Below the pieces are notes generated by a model that saw nothing but the letters and a program-made list of their open reading frames with translations, made no database searches and was not told the DNA's origin. From Candidatus Nanohaloarchaea archaeon (lineage in GTDB: Archaea; Nanohalarchaeota; Nanosalinia; Nanosalinales; Nanosalinaceae), in NCBI GenBank assembly GCA_014297435.1, contig JACOQA010000005.1, positions 1 through 62,909 of the forward strand: 62,909 bases of DNA, given 5' to 3'. The stretch's first letter is position 1. Every line of letters begins with the position of its first letter. A program made the position numbers and the translations under genes. Below, in pieces: positions 1 to 7,110 of this stretch.

Positions 1-138
1 GGAGGAAATAATGCATTTGGAGGAAAAATAGATGAAGCCCGTGTTTATAATCGTTCTCTGTCTCAAGGGGAGATTCAAAGATTGTATCAGGTCAGAAGCG
101 AGGATTGGGCTGTTAGTGGTTGTAAGTTGACAGGTTAA
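1..138 (+). CDS. LamG-type surface protein, C-terminal fragment
   Basis: The frame is open from the first base and ends at the TAA at 136-138, giving 45 residues; the start lies outside the window. The segment reads GGKIDEARVYNRSLSQGEI, the typical last strands of a concanavalin A-like/LamG domain (K-[IL]-DEV-R-[IV]-Y-x-R-[AS]-L-S-x-x-E-I). Such domains occur in large secreted archaeal surface proteins. The stop codon lies inside the 12-bp repeat that flanks the neighbouring integrated element, so the element appears to have used the 3' end of this gene as its target and kept the reading frame intact. Confidence 0.75.
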   Translation, partial: GGNNAFGGKIDEARVYNRSLSQGEIQRLYQVRSEDWAVSGCKLTG

Positions 139-141
139 ATC
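130..141. repeat. attL-like direct repeat
   Basis: ACAGGTTAAATC, repeated exactly at 3978-3989. It covers the last codons and stop of the LamG gene and the stop codon of the integrase. Counting the bases just upstream, 14 of 15 positions match the right copy. Confidence 0.65.
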
Positions 142-728
142 TCTATTTCGTTCACGGCGTCTTTCAGGTCGTCTATTTTTAGGTGGTAATATTGATCTAC
201 GGTGGTTTGTATGCTTTCGTGACCGAGTAGGCGTTTGACTTTCGACATCTCTTGTCCTTCGTTCAGTCTTATAGTGGCGTAGCTGTGTCGTAGGCTGTGT
301 GGCATTATTCGTTCTTCGTATGGCATTTCTTTGACATCTTCTTCTGTAATGCCTGTGGGGTATAGACCCGCCTCTAATGAGTGTTTTCGGACTTTCTTCT
401 GAAAGGCTCTTGGTGTTAGGTGGCTGTCGGATCGCTTACTTGGAAACAGATATTCCTGTGGTGAGAGTTGCTGTGTGTAGATTCGTAGTTCTTCGAGTAA
501 GTTGTCGGGTATGGGCACTGTTCTGCTTTTGTCGTTTTTGCTGTTTTTGACTTCTACTGTTTGGTTTTCGAGATCCAAGTTTTTCTTCTGTAGCGTGACT
601 GCTTCGCTGTTTCTTAATCCAAGTTTGGCGGTGGTTTTGAAGAGCATATGTATTCTTTCATCTTCGGGATTCATCCATAGCTTTCGTAGTTCTTGGCGAG
701 ATAGTGTTCTGACATTATTTTGACTCAT
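135..728 (-). CDS. Tyrosine recombinase/integrase, minimal catalytic form
   Basis: A 197-residue site-specific recombinase of the tyrosine (XerC/phage integrase) family, which would catalyse integration and excision of the surrounding element. Catalytic residues are visible in order: R39 in GLRNSEA, a beta-hairpin lysine near 64-67, HSLRH at 144-148, GHES at 169-172 and the nucleophile at Y180 or Y181. The protein starts almost directly with the catalytic domain and lacks the usual 80-150-residue N-terminal core-binding domain, so it is short for the family. The ATG start at 728 has no longer in-frame alternative that restores that domain. Its 3' end overlaps the upstream gene by 4 bp inside the att repeat. 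Confidence 0.9.
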   Translation of the reverse strand: MSQNNVRTLSRQELRKLWMNPEDERIHMLFKTTAKLGLRNSEAVTLQKKNLDLENQTVEVKNSKNDKSRTVPIPDNLLEELRIYTQQLSPQEYLFPSKRSDSHLTPRAFQKKVRKHSLEAGLYPTGITEEDVKEMPYEERIMPHSLRHSYATIRLNEGQEMSKVKRLLGHESIQTTVDQYYHLKIDDLKDAVNEIEI

Positions 729-1155
729 TACGGGTCTCTGCGGCGGTTGTGGCTTTTATTACTTCGGGTTTTGTAGGGAATACGAAACTTGTCGTCAGAA
801 GGTTTTTACTGCCCGAAAACAGTCGTTTCAGCAATATCGGTAATAGAGACAGTCGGTTTTGGCGACCTTTGAAATCTGTCTTCTCCAAGAGCTACTTTCG
901 GTGTGAAACCACATACCTGTCTCTGTATAACGGCGTTATAGAGTTGAATACATAGTCGCCGATACGAGTCGAGAAACGACTATGAGAATAAGGTCATTTT
1001 CTGAGTTACTGTGGTGAGAGAAGTATATAATCTGTTATATATGAATTACATATTTCTATGTGGTTGTCACAGTTGTTACAGGTATCTGTGTACTGTTGGA
1101 GTAGAAAGAAGGAAGAGTAAAGGAAAGGTTTTCCTGTTTGCCTGTATCAACCGTA
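729..1155. other. Non-coding 430-bp region, candidate replication or control region of the element
   Basis: No convincing gene is present. An 8-bp perfect inverted repeat, CATAGTCG (951-958) and CGACTATG (977-984), encloses a nested AGTCG/CGACT hairpin. About 40 bp further is a very AT-rich tract with TATATA-atctgt-TATATA at about 1023-1040. Inverted repeats next to an AT-rich stretch between integrase and helicase genes resemble a replication origin, but there are no clear iterons. Confidence 0.35.
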
Positions 1156-2151
1156 TCAATTGTCTTTGAGTCTTAGCCCTTTGAATCCTCTTCTGCGTTT
1201 GCCGTCTTTCATAGGTTTGTATTTTCTGACGCAGTTAATGTTCTTGAGTTCCTCTACGAGAGCCCGTTGTCCGTGTTCTTCAAGGTTGTTCCTGTCGCAG
1301 TATTTCTTGTATTCCTGATAAATGTCGTAGGAAAACTCTCTGAAATCCTTCATCTTGTCGTCTGCGTTGTACCTGAACTCTATCTTCTCCCGTATGAACT
1401 GATTGATCGAGTTACCTCCACTGTAGAGACAGGTTCTTTTCTCCTCAGGATTCCTGTCGTTCGTGAAGCGCCCCTTTTTCTGGAGACGTTTGGCTCCTTC
1501 GACAGCCCATTTTAGTATTCCTTCTAATTCGTCTTCTGTCGTGAGCTTCTGCTTCAGATTCTTGTCCTGTTCTTTCTCAGGGAAGGAATAGGGGAACTTG
1601 GCTACGAGCCATCGGTTCAGGTATTCGTTTCCGACCTTATCCTTTTGAGGAGTCGGGAAGTGATTTGCTGAAAACATTAACTTCGCCATAGGTCGGAACT
1701 TTATTGGTGATTCGTAGATTTCTCTTGCCTTGATTGAGTTACCGCTGACGATCTCCTTGAAGAACTGAACATCCTGTACATCCTTGTCAGAGAGATCGTG
1801 CCTAATGTTCACATACTTGTCTTTGAGTTCTGCCTTGTTGTACTTCTCATCGCAGATTTCCTGTAAGCTAAAATTGGCTATCGCTTCTTCCCCGAACAAC
1901 TCCTCTATAGTTCTGAGAAAGACTGTCTTTCCTGTGTTGGATGGGCCGAGAAGAAGTAACGCCTTTTCGTGTTTCTTCGTCCACTTCATTAGGCCGTAGC
2001 CGACATATTCCTGTAGTTTTTCCCTCTCCTTCGGATCAGGAACGCTTTTCTCAAGGAAGTCCTTGAACTTTGGACAATCAGCGTTCTTGTTGTAGTTGTG
2101 TGGGATTTTGTGAACTATGTAGTCGTCTTTCTGAATTGGTCTAAGTTTCAT
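1156..2151 (-). CDS. SF3 helicase, D5/P4-type primase-helicase C-terminal part
   Basis: A 331-residue superfamily 3 helicase, the replication protein of P4-like plasmids and viruses. Walker A is GPSNTGKT at 69-76, the B-like motif NIRHDL at 115-120, motif C FSANHFP at 160-166 and the arginine-finger region YLNRWL at 177-182. The last 80 residues resemble the winged-helix tail of D5_N/poxvirus D5-like proteins. Members of this family usually carry an N-terminal archaeo-eukaryotic primase domain. Here the frame starts about 65 residues before Walker A, so the primase is absent or supplied elsewhere. The gene is last in a minus-strand operon of small genes that begins near 3143. Confidence 0.85.
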   Translation of the reverse strand: MKLRPIQKDDYIVHKIPHNYNKNADCPKFKDFLEKSVPDPKEREKLQEYVGYGLMKWTKKHEKALLLLGPSNTGKTVFLRTIEELFGEEAIANFSLQEICDEKYNKAELKDKYVNIRHDLSDKDVQDVQFFKEIVSGNSIKAREIYESPIKFRPMAKLMFSANHFPTPQKDKVGNEYLNRWLVAKFPYSFPEKEQDKNLKQKLTTEDELEGILKWAVEGAKRLQKKGRFTNDRNPEEKRTCLYSGGNSINQFIREKIEFRYNADDKMKDFREFSYDIYQEYKKYCDRNNLEEHGQRALVEELKNINCVRKYKPMKDGKRRRGFKGLRLKDN

Positions 2152-2160
2152 AACATCACC

Positions 2161-2307
2161 TTAAAGCAAAATTACGCCGTTCTTGACAGGGATTTCGTTT
2201 TCTGAAGGCCCTGTATCCTCTCTTGGTACTGGATTAATTGCCTTGATCTGATCGATTGTCTCTCTTCTGAGATAGGTCGAGTAGAGGTTTCTGACTGCTT
2301 CTCTCAT
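2161..2307 (-). CDS. Small hypothetical protein of the element
   Basis: 48 residues with the start at 2307, chosen because its ATG overlaps the upstream TGA in an ATGA junction, the same coupling seen at the next junction upstream. An upstream in-frame ATG at 2358 would extend it to 65 residues but overlap the neighbour by 55 bp. The N-terminal half is basic and helical, the C-terminal half proline- and glutamate-rich. No family recognised. Confidence 0.5.
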   Translation of the reverse strand: MREAVRNLYSTYLRRETIDQIKAINPVPREDTGPSENEIPVKNGVILL

Positions 2308-2612
2308 ATCCTGTCTTGAGATTTCACTGCTCTGTATCCTGCGTGTTCCACCATCCATTCTGAGAGGTCGTGAGCTATCTCTCTTTGAGAAGTGTCTTCA
2401 GAGGGCAGGAATACTGATTGAGCTTTCCTGTGAAGTTCTTCCAGTACTTCGTCCTTGCTTTCGTATCGACCTTTCATAGCGTCCACGTGTTGCCTATCCT
2501 TGAGTTCCTGTAGAGACGTGGATTTGAGGTTGGATCCGAACTGCCTGTCGCCGTTGTCGAACGCTTTTTTGGCCTTCTCCTGCTTTAGCTCTCTGAATTT
2601 CGACTTCTTCAT
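2304..2612 (-). CDS. Hypothetical protein of the element
   Basis: 102 residues, highly charged, predicted mainly helical. It starts MKKSKFRELKQEK and carries a basic N-terminus suited to nucleic acid binding. The ATG overlaps the stop of the upstream ribbon-helix-helix gene (ATGA at 2609-2612) and its own TGA overlaps the next start, so it is translationally coupled on both sides. Function unknown; replication accessory or packaging roles would fit the context but are not shown. Confidence 0.6.
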   Translation of the reverse strand: MKKSKFRELKQEKAKKAFDNGDRQFGSNLKSTSLQELKDRQHVDAMKGRYESKDEVLEELHRKAQSVFLPSEDTSQREIAHDLSEWMVEHAGYRAVKSQDRI

Positions 2613-2821
2613 TTTGAATCGGCCTCCTCTACGAAACCTTTTAGGATGGCTCTGACGAGGGAAGACCTGTTCTCAACTAAAGGTGTTCTATCAGCAACTT
2701 CCTCAAGGTTGCTAACCACTGATTTCTCCACCCGGACAGGAAGTACCTGTAGCTCTTTCTCACCGTTTCGGTTTTGATACCTTTTTAACAGAGAATCTGC
2801 ATCATCTAACGTGTACAACAT
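2609..2821 (-). CDS. Ribbon-helix-helix (CopG-like) DNA-binding protein
   Basis: About 70 residues from the ATG at 2821 (GTG at 2827 is a less likely start). The segment LQVLPVRVEKSVVSNLEEVA looks like a beta strand followed by helix A. It continues into a second helix with RSSLVRAILKGF, the usual RHH layout. Such proteins commonly repress copy number or integrase/replication promoters in plasmids. A GGTGG motif lies just upstream of the ATG. Coupled by ATGA overlap to the next gene. Confidence 0.6.
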   Translation of the reverse strand: MLYTLDDADSLLKRYQNRNGEKELQVLPVRVEKSVVSNLEEVADRTPLVENRSSLVRAILKGFVEEADSK

Positions 2822-2839
2822 AACCACCTGTGGAGAGGG

Positions 2840-2953
2840 TTACAGGCCCTCCCTTGCTATTTTCTCTGCGAGTTGGAGTTCGCTTTCGGTCAGTTCCAAT
2901 CTGACCTCTTTCCTGTTGAGGAGTTGACGCAGTTCCTCTTCAGGTTTAACCAT
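2840..2953 (-). CDS. Very small acidic helical protein of the element
   Basis: 37 residues, starting MVKPEEELRQLLNRKEVRLE at the ATG of 2951-2953 and ending with TAA at 2840-2842. It overlaps the end of the upstream RHH gene by 8 bp and follows the same strand and operon. Predicted as a single amphipathic helix pair; no family recognised. Support comes from tight packing in the operon and a GGGTGAAACAGG leader that could serve as ribosome binding site. Confidence 0.45.
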   Translation of the reverse strand: MVKPEEELRQLLNRKEVRLELTESELQLAEKIAREGL

Positions 2954-3143
2954 CCTGTTTCACCCCTAACGCTTTCTTTTCTTCGTCTGAGAGGTATGAG
3001 TGTCGGGCGAGTTCCCGTTTTACAGCCCTTCTGATAAATCCACTGTAGTTCTCTCCTCTTGCCTCACAGAATCCTTTCAGAGTTTCAGCAGTTGTTTTAT
3101 CAACCTTGGCACCGATTCTTTCAGTGTTAGACTCTTGTTCCAT
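2946..3143 (-). CDS. Ribbon-helix-helix domain protein
   Basis: 65 residues with ATG at 3141-3143. A longer frame to 3329 exists but would run into the divergent gene and reads as non-protein-like sequence. The core ERIGAKVDKTTAETLKGFCE followed by GENYSGFIRRAVKREL matches an RHH/Arc-type fold: strand, helix, turn, helix. It is the first gene of the minus-strand operon, 70 bp from the divergent wHTH gene, a position typical of a regulator acting on the shared promoter region. Confidence 0.7.
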   Translation of the reverse strand: MEQESNTERIGAKVDKTTAETLKGFCEARGENYSGFIRRAVKRELARHSYLSDEEKKALGVKQDG

Positions 3144-3213
3144 ATTGATCACAGGAAGACTGTGACGCCCTATACCCAAGATCAAATCCTGTTGAAAGAA
3201 TTTACAAGGTGCT

Positions 3214-3954
3214 TTGAAAATCGCAACAGCAGACCGTGAAAAGATAATAGAAGCCGTTTCCGAACAGATAGAGGGAGGAGGTTTCCCTCTGGATGTCAGT
3301 AAAATCGCAGGAAAAGTAGATATTTCCAAGAGAAATGTCAGAGATCATCTCAAAGAAATCGTCAGGGACGGCGATCTGATAGAGAAAAAGATAGGTCAGA
3401 AAAATTTCTACTTTCCTCCATCCTACGATCAAAGCAAGATAGAAGAGTTCAATCAGCTACAGAATGAGATCGAAAACGCTGTGGATCAACTTCGCATTAG
3501 GTATGCTGAGCTTCGAGATCCAACGCTCGAAGAAGTCGCTGAGGAAATTTCGAGAGATCCTGAAGACAAGACTTTCAGAAAACTATTCCACAAGATAAAG
3601 GAAGAAAAAGATGTTACAGAGCCGAGAGAAGAAGTAGTCAAGAGAGTTAATGGAGAACTATCTCAGATTATCAGGTTAGCCATAGAGATAGATAGAGGAA
3701 ATATGATAGAGGAACTTCCTGAAGAAGAGAAACCTGATCCTGAAATGATTTCAAGGTCAGAGAAGTATGCTGAAGAAAACAGAGAGCTAATGGATAAAAT
3801 TGACTACAAGGAGATTACTGAGGAGTTAGAAACTCCTAAAGAGTTTGAGGCCACGCTTCCAAAAGAGCTTCAGAATATTTTAGGAACGAGAAAAATGAAG
3901 ATAGTGGCGTCTGCTGAAGGAGGTCACAGACCGAAAAAGAACAAGGAACTTTAA
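3214..3954 (+). CDS. wHTH transcriptional regulator of the element
   Basis: 246 residues from a TTG at 3214, preceded by an AAGGTG ribosome site; no ATG fits. Residues about 8-60 form a winged helix-turn-helix (ISKRNVRDHLKEIVRDGDLI), followed by a long acidic helical region rich in E and K. It is transcribed divergently from the helicase/RHH operon and ends 24 bp before the right flanking repeat, so it marks the right end of the element. Likely role: control of element replication or excision; target unknown. Confidence 0.7.
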   Translation: MKIATADREKIIEAVSEQIEGGGFPLDVSKIAGKVDISKRNVRDHLKEIVRDGDLIEKKIGQKNFYFPPSYDQSKIEEFNQLQNEIENAVDQLRIRYAELRDPTLEEVAEEISRDPEDKTFRKLFHKIKEEKDVTEPREEVVKRVNGELSQIIRLAIEIDRGNMIEELPEEEKPDPEMISRSEKYAEENRELMDKIDYKEITEELETPKEFEATLPKELQNILGTRKMKIVASAEGGHRPKKNKEL

Positions 3955-3977
3955 TCTTGTCTCACATATATCTATTA

Positions 3978-3989
3978 ACAGGTTAAATC
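3978..3989. repeat. attR-like direct repeat
   Basis: Second exact copy of ACAGGTTAAATC. With its right flank it reads ACAGG-TTAAAT-CCTGT, a hairpin with 5-bp arms, as expected for the inverted arm-core structure recognised by a tyrosine recombinase. The left copy lacks the right arm. Confidence 0.65.
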
Positions 3990-4131
3990 CTGTTGGGATG
4001 TGTGAAGTTAAACTTTCCTCCTGTGCGGGCGTTATAAGGTCGTCTTTAAAATAATTCTCAACCTTGTCCAAGACTGGAATCTTTTTCTATAGACCATCTC
4101 TACCACACTAAAACAGGGGTGTGAGAAAGGG

Positions 4132-4335
4132 GTGGAGTTCGAATGCAAAAACTGCGGTTCTAAAGTTGAAAGACAGATACTAGGTCTCTCTCACGCAATA
4201 AGAGGGTGCGGCATGATGCTTGAAAGAGAGATGAACTGCTGCAGCTCTCCAACCTACATAGATGAAAAAGGAATACTCAAACACGGTGGTACACACAGCA
4301 CAAGACTTTTCTCCAAACTCAAACGCAGGTTCTGA
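4132..4335 (+). CDS. Small zinc-ribbon protein
   Basis: 67 residues from a GTG at 4132. CKNCGSK at the N-terminus and a CC pair at residues 36-37 (NCCSSP) give likely zinc ligands. It is clearly related to the 57-residue protein at 60527-60700: both share F-x-C-x-x-C-G, a G-rich centre, M-[IL]-E-R and CC-x-x-P-x-Y. Function unknown. A GGTGTGAGAAAGG leader precedes the start. It is the first chromosomal gene to the right of the integrated element. Confidence 0.65.
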   Translation: MEFECKNCGSKVERQILGLSHAIRGCGMMLEREMNCCSSPTYIDEKGILKHGGTHSTRLFSKLKRRF

Positions 4336-4373
4336 CCTACAACTTTTTCAAACACTACATTAAATCTTAGCTT

Positions 4374-5069
4374 ATGGTCTCAGCAGTTGAAATCCTTGCC
4401 AACCTAACGCTTTTACTCGACTTAACACTATTAGCTTCTTTAGGACTATACGGCTACACTAAGATACTTGGAAAAAGACCTGAGATTTTCGGACTCCTTG
4501 AAAAAACCGAAAATGTCCTAAATTGTTTTGGAAACGAACTAGTCTTTCTCTTATCTCTTACAGCGAGTTCTGGAAGCCTTTACATGTCGCAGATACTAGG
4601 TTGGACGCCTTGCATGCTATGCTGGGTGCAGAGAGCGTTTATTTACCCGATTGCAGTAGTGTCCGGACTTTTCCTAATTTCAAACTATATTGAAAGACAG
4701 GAAATCTTTGGTTTCAAGAAGGAAAGCTTCCGTGACTTCGGAATCGCAGCATTCTTCCTTGCAGCATCATACTGGAACAAGTTCTTCCTCTTAGGATTTA
4801 CAGTATTCTTAGCTGTAAAGTTCTTCCTTGAAGACATCAGGATGAAGGACCACGTGCTTCCGCTGGCAACTCTTGGACTTCCGGTCAGTATTTACCACGC
4901 TCTGGATCAGAGACTGGTTCAGTTCAGCGAGGCAGGCTGTTCAATCTTTGAAGTATCGTGTAAAACAAAGTACACTTTCCATTATGATTACATTACGATT
5001 CCGGTGATGGCGGCTACAGCCTTAATGGCGATAATAGTAGTAATGTGGAAGTTCTCGAAAGAAGAATAG
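4374..5069 (+). CDS. dsbB: DsbB-family disulfide oxidoreductase
   Basis: 231-residue membrane protein that would reoxidise extracytoplasmic thiol oxidases and pass electrons to quinone. Visible are the first redox pair CMLCWVQR (C-x-x-C-W-x-Q-R, diagnostic of DsbB/BdbC) at about residue 80, a second pair C-x6-C near 197-204 (AGCSIFEVSC), and at least five hydrophobic segments. The partner DsbA-like protein is not in the window. Function fits a cell that exports many cysteine-containing surface proteins, several of which are encoded further along. The stop abuts the stop of the convergent dehydrogenase. Confidence 0.85.
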   Translation: MVSAVEILANLTLLLDLTLLASLGLYGYTKILGKRPEIFGLLEKTENVLNCFGNELVFLLSLTASSGSLYMSQILGWTPCMLCWVQRAFIYPIAVVSGLFLISNYIERQEIFGFKKESFRDFGIAAFFLAASYWNKFFLLGFTVFLAVKFFLEDIRMKDHVLPLATLGLPVSIYHALDQRLVQFSEAGCSIFEVSCKTKYTFHYDYITIPVMAATALMAIIVVMWKFSKEE

Positions 5070-6047
5070 TTAGTTAACCGTGTTTTCACGGTTTTCGACA
5101 TTTTCTATTGTCGTGTCTGCGATTCTCTGCATCGCCTCAATACTGTTGAAAGCGTTATGAGGTGTGATTATCACGTCATCTCTATTCATTAGAATATGGT
5201 CTTCTAGGATCAGTTTAGGATCGCACTCTTCCTCTAGATCGCCCATGACCTCTATGTCATCCTCGACGTAACATTCTTCCTCAAGCACGTCCAAGCCTGC
5301 GACTTGGATATTATCTTTCTCAAGTGCCTCGATCAAAGCCTCTGTGTCAACAAGCCCCCCTCTAGCCGTGTTTACAAGTAAAGAACCGTCCATCAACTCA
5401 AACTCTTCTCTTGATAGAAGGTGGTGGTTATCATCGGTTAAAGGGCAGTGAAGTGTAACTACGTCAGCTTTTTTCAGTAAATCTTCTGTGCTGACATACA
5501 TGAATCCTAGTTCTTCCTCAAGACCATCCTTTGGATAAGGATCTGAGGCGATAACATCCATATCGAAGCCATTCGCTATGCGGATAACGTTCTGACCTAT
5601 AGTCCCTGTTCCTACAACTCCTAGTGTTTTTCCTTTAAGATCAAAACCTCTAAGCCCGGAATGATCAAATTCGCCTTCCTCAACCTTTTCCACTGCTTCA
5701 GGTATCTTTCTTGAAAGCGAAAGAATCAATCCGAAGGCGTGCTCCGCAACTGTGGTGCCGCCGTAAGCAGGCACGTTACAGACATCTATATCTTCTTCAG
5801 AAGCTTTTTCTAGGTCGACATGGTCGAAACCGGTCGAGCGACAGCACACAAGATCGGCGTCTAAGTCTTCCAAAACAGATGCGTTAATTTCGGATGGAAC
5901 AAAGACTGCAACAGCATCAAAACCAGCTGCTTTTTCCACATTATTTTCGTTAAGCGACTCTTTGAAGAACTCTATCTCTAGATTCGGATTTTTGCCGGAT
6001 AGATATTCTTTTTCCCATTCCTCGGTGTCGAACCAGGCGACCTTCAT
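5070..6047 (-). CDS. D-isomer-specific 2-hydroxyacid dehydrogenase (D-lactate dehydrogenase-like)
   Basis: 325 residues, full length for the family. The NAD-binding Rossmann motif is GVVGTGTIGQNV; the catalytic residues are in ARGGLVD (Arg), the Glu in GLDVLEEE and the His in TPHNAFNS. The segment between Glu and His (DDIEVMG...LMNRDDVIITPHNAF) has the long form seen in D-lactate dehydrogenases rather than the short one of phosphoglycerate dehydrogenases. Expected reaction: pyruvate to D-lactate with NADH in a fermentative metabolism. Exact substrate is inferred. Confidence 0.85.
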   Translation of the reverse strand: MKVAWFDTEEWEKEYLSGKNPNLEIEFFKESLNENNVEKAAGFDAVAVFVPSEINASVLEDLDADLVCCRSTGFDHVDLEKASEEDIDVCNVPAYGGTTVAEHAFGLILSLSRKIPEAVEKVEEGEFDHSGLRGFDLKGKTLGVVGTGTIGQNVIRIANGFDMDVIASDPYPKDGLEEELGFMYVSTEDLLKKADVVTLHCPLTDDNHHLLSREEFELMDGSLLVNTARGGLVDTEALIEALEKDNIQVAGLDVLEEECYVEDDIEVMGDLEEECDPKLILEDHILMNRDDVIITPHNAFNSIEAMQRIADTTIENVENRENTVN

Positions 6048-6098
6048 ATGTTCTGGAAGGGCGGGGCTTGAATAAAAACATCAGCCAATCCTTTCGAT

Positions 6099-6446
6099 GT
6101 GAGAAAAACCGAGGTTAAATCAGATAGGGAAAAGTTTGATGTTGAGGTCGCAGAGTCCTTTATCTCGAAAAGCTGGGGTCTTAGCCTCAGAAGCTCCGGT
6201 AGAATGCTCTTCGTATTTAACCGAAACACGGGAGCTAAAGTAGATATGATGCTTCTTTCGAAACCTCTCCACCTTTACTTCCTTGATTCCGAAAAGAAAG
6301 TTATCGAAAAGCAGAAGGCAGAACCATGGAAGTTTGATCCAAGAACCTGGAAGCTTTACTCTCCGGAAAATAAGTACAGATATCTACTTGAGTCATTTGA
6401 ACGACTTGAAATAGGTGAAGGCGACAAACTCGAGTTCGAAGTTTAA
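6099..6446 (+). CDS. DUF192 family protein
   Basis: 115 residues from a GTG at 6099. The pattern SWGLSLRS, a MLFVF strand, P-L-x-L-x-F-L-D and a final E-x-G-x-G-D-x-L matches the DUF192 beta-barrel. The usual M-K-N-T motif is altered to VDMMLLSKP. The family has no settled function. Unlike many homologues it shows no signal peptide. It is convergent with the transglutaminase-like gene, with a 2-bp gap. Confidence 0.7.
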   Translation: MRKTEVKSDREKFDVEVAESFISKSWGLSLRSSGRMLFVFNRNTGAKVDMMLLSKPLHLYFLDSEKKVIEKQKAEPWKFDPRTWKLYSPENKYRYLLESFERLEIGEGDKLEFEV

Positions 6447-6448
6447 AG

Positions 6449-7036
6449 TTAGATAAATTTTTCTAGCGCATCTTCATGACCTTCGGGTATATATACTTCT
6501 TGATCTATCTCTTGGCAACCGAGACCCTTGTAGCCATCTACGAAATCATCGTAGGGTTCGAAGTGTCCGTTTGTTGGATCAGCAAAATATTCGCCCTCCT
6601 GGGTTTGGACTTTAAGCCATGCATGTTTGCCTTGCTTCGTTACACCTTCATCTTCATCGAAGAAGGGATAGAGCCCCTTTACATATGTCGATTCGAGCTC
6701 TTCGAGCTGCATTAGCATCTGTGCTGCTGCCGCCTTTTCTTTACACCGTCCTACCTCATATTTTATTGAGTGCTCGAGCGGAACTCTGTCTCCAAGCTGT
6801 TCTCCTGTTTGAGGGTTATATCTTTCTGCCGGATTATCGTATTCTAATCTTTGGTTTACGAAATCAGTTATTTCTTGTGCTGTCTCGTGTCCTGTTGATG
6901 CTTCCTTAAAATTCTTGAAATCTCCGTAGAACTGTTGGACAGCTTCCTCTCTAAAACTTGGAATCTCTACTTCGTGAGAATTTCCGCCTAGAATCATTCC
7001 TGACCTGAACTTTACGCCTCTAGCCCTCGAAGTCAC
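6449..7036 (-). CDS. Transglutaminase-like cysteine protease fold protein
   Basis: 195 residues from a GTG at 7036, with ATG at residue 14 as alternative. A Cys-His-Asp triad is visible in order: GRCKEKAAAAQMLM (Cys), GKHAWLKV (His) and FADPTNG (Asp), as in transglutaminase-like peptidases. No signal peptide, so it should act in the cytoplasm. Substrate unknown; peptidase, amidase or transferase activity are all possible for the fold. Confidence 0.65.
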   Translation of the reverse strand: MTSRARGVKFRSGMILGGNSHEVEIPSFREEAVQQFYGDFKNFKEASTGHETAQEITDFVNQRLEYDNPAERYNPQTGEQLGDRVPLEHSIKYEVGRCKEKAAAAQMLMQLEELESTYVKGLYPFFDEDEGVTKQGKHAWLKVQTQEGEYFADPTNGHFEPYDDFVDGYKGLGCQEIDQEVYIPEGHEDALEKFI

Positions 7037-7110
7037 GTTGTTGTTATATGGTAGTAATTATATAAAACTAATGGTTTCGGCATAAAAGGATTTGCTGACC
7101 AATCAAATGT

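Larger units (their letters stand above)
130..3989. mobile_element. 3.9-kb integrated element (cryptic plasmid or provirus type)
   Basis: Seen: a minus-strand tyrosine recombinase abuts the left boundary. Next come an SF3 helicase, a translationally coupled string of very small genes including two ribbon-helix-helix-like proteins, and a divergent wHTH gene at the right end. An exact 12-bp direct repeat (ACAGGTTAAATC) sits at 130-141 and 3978-3989. Known: small archaeal integrative elements typically combine an integrase, a replication helicase and CopG/wHTH regulators. Inferred: the unit integrated at the 3' end of the LamG gene. No capsid or portal gene is visible, so a cryptic plasmid or satellite is more likely than a complete provirus. 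Confidence 0.75.

Noticed and set aside
749-955. 68-residue plus-strand frame next to the integrase
   Set aside because: Composition is not protein-like, it lacks a ribosome site and covers the inverted repeats of the proposed control region.
3144-3329. Upstream extension of the ribbon-helix-helix gene to 127 residues
   Set aside because: It would run through the divergent promoter and into the wHTH gene; the sequence there is not protein-like.
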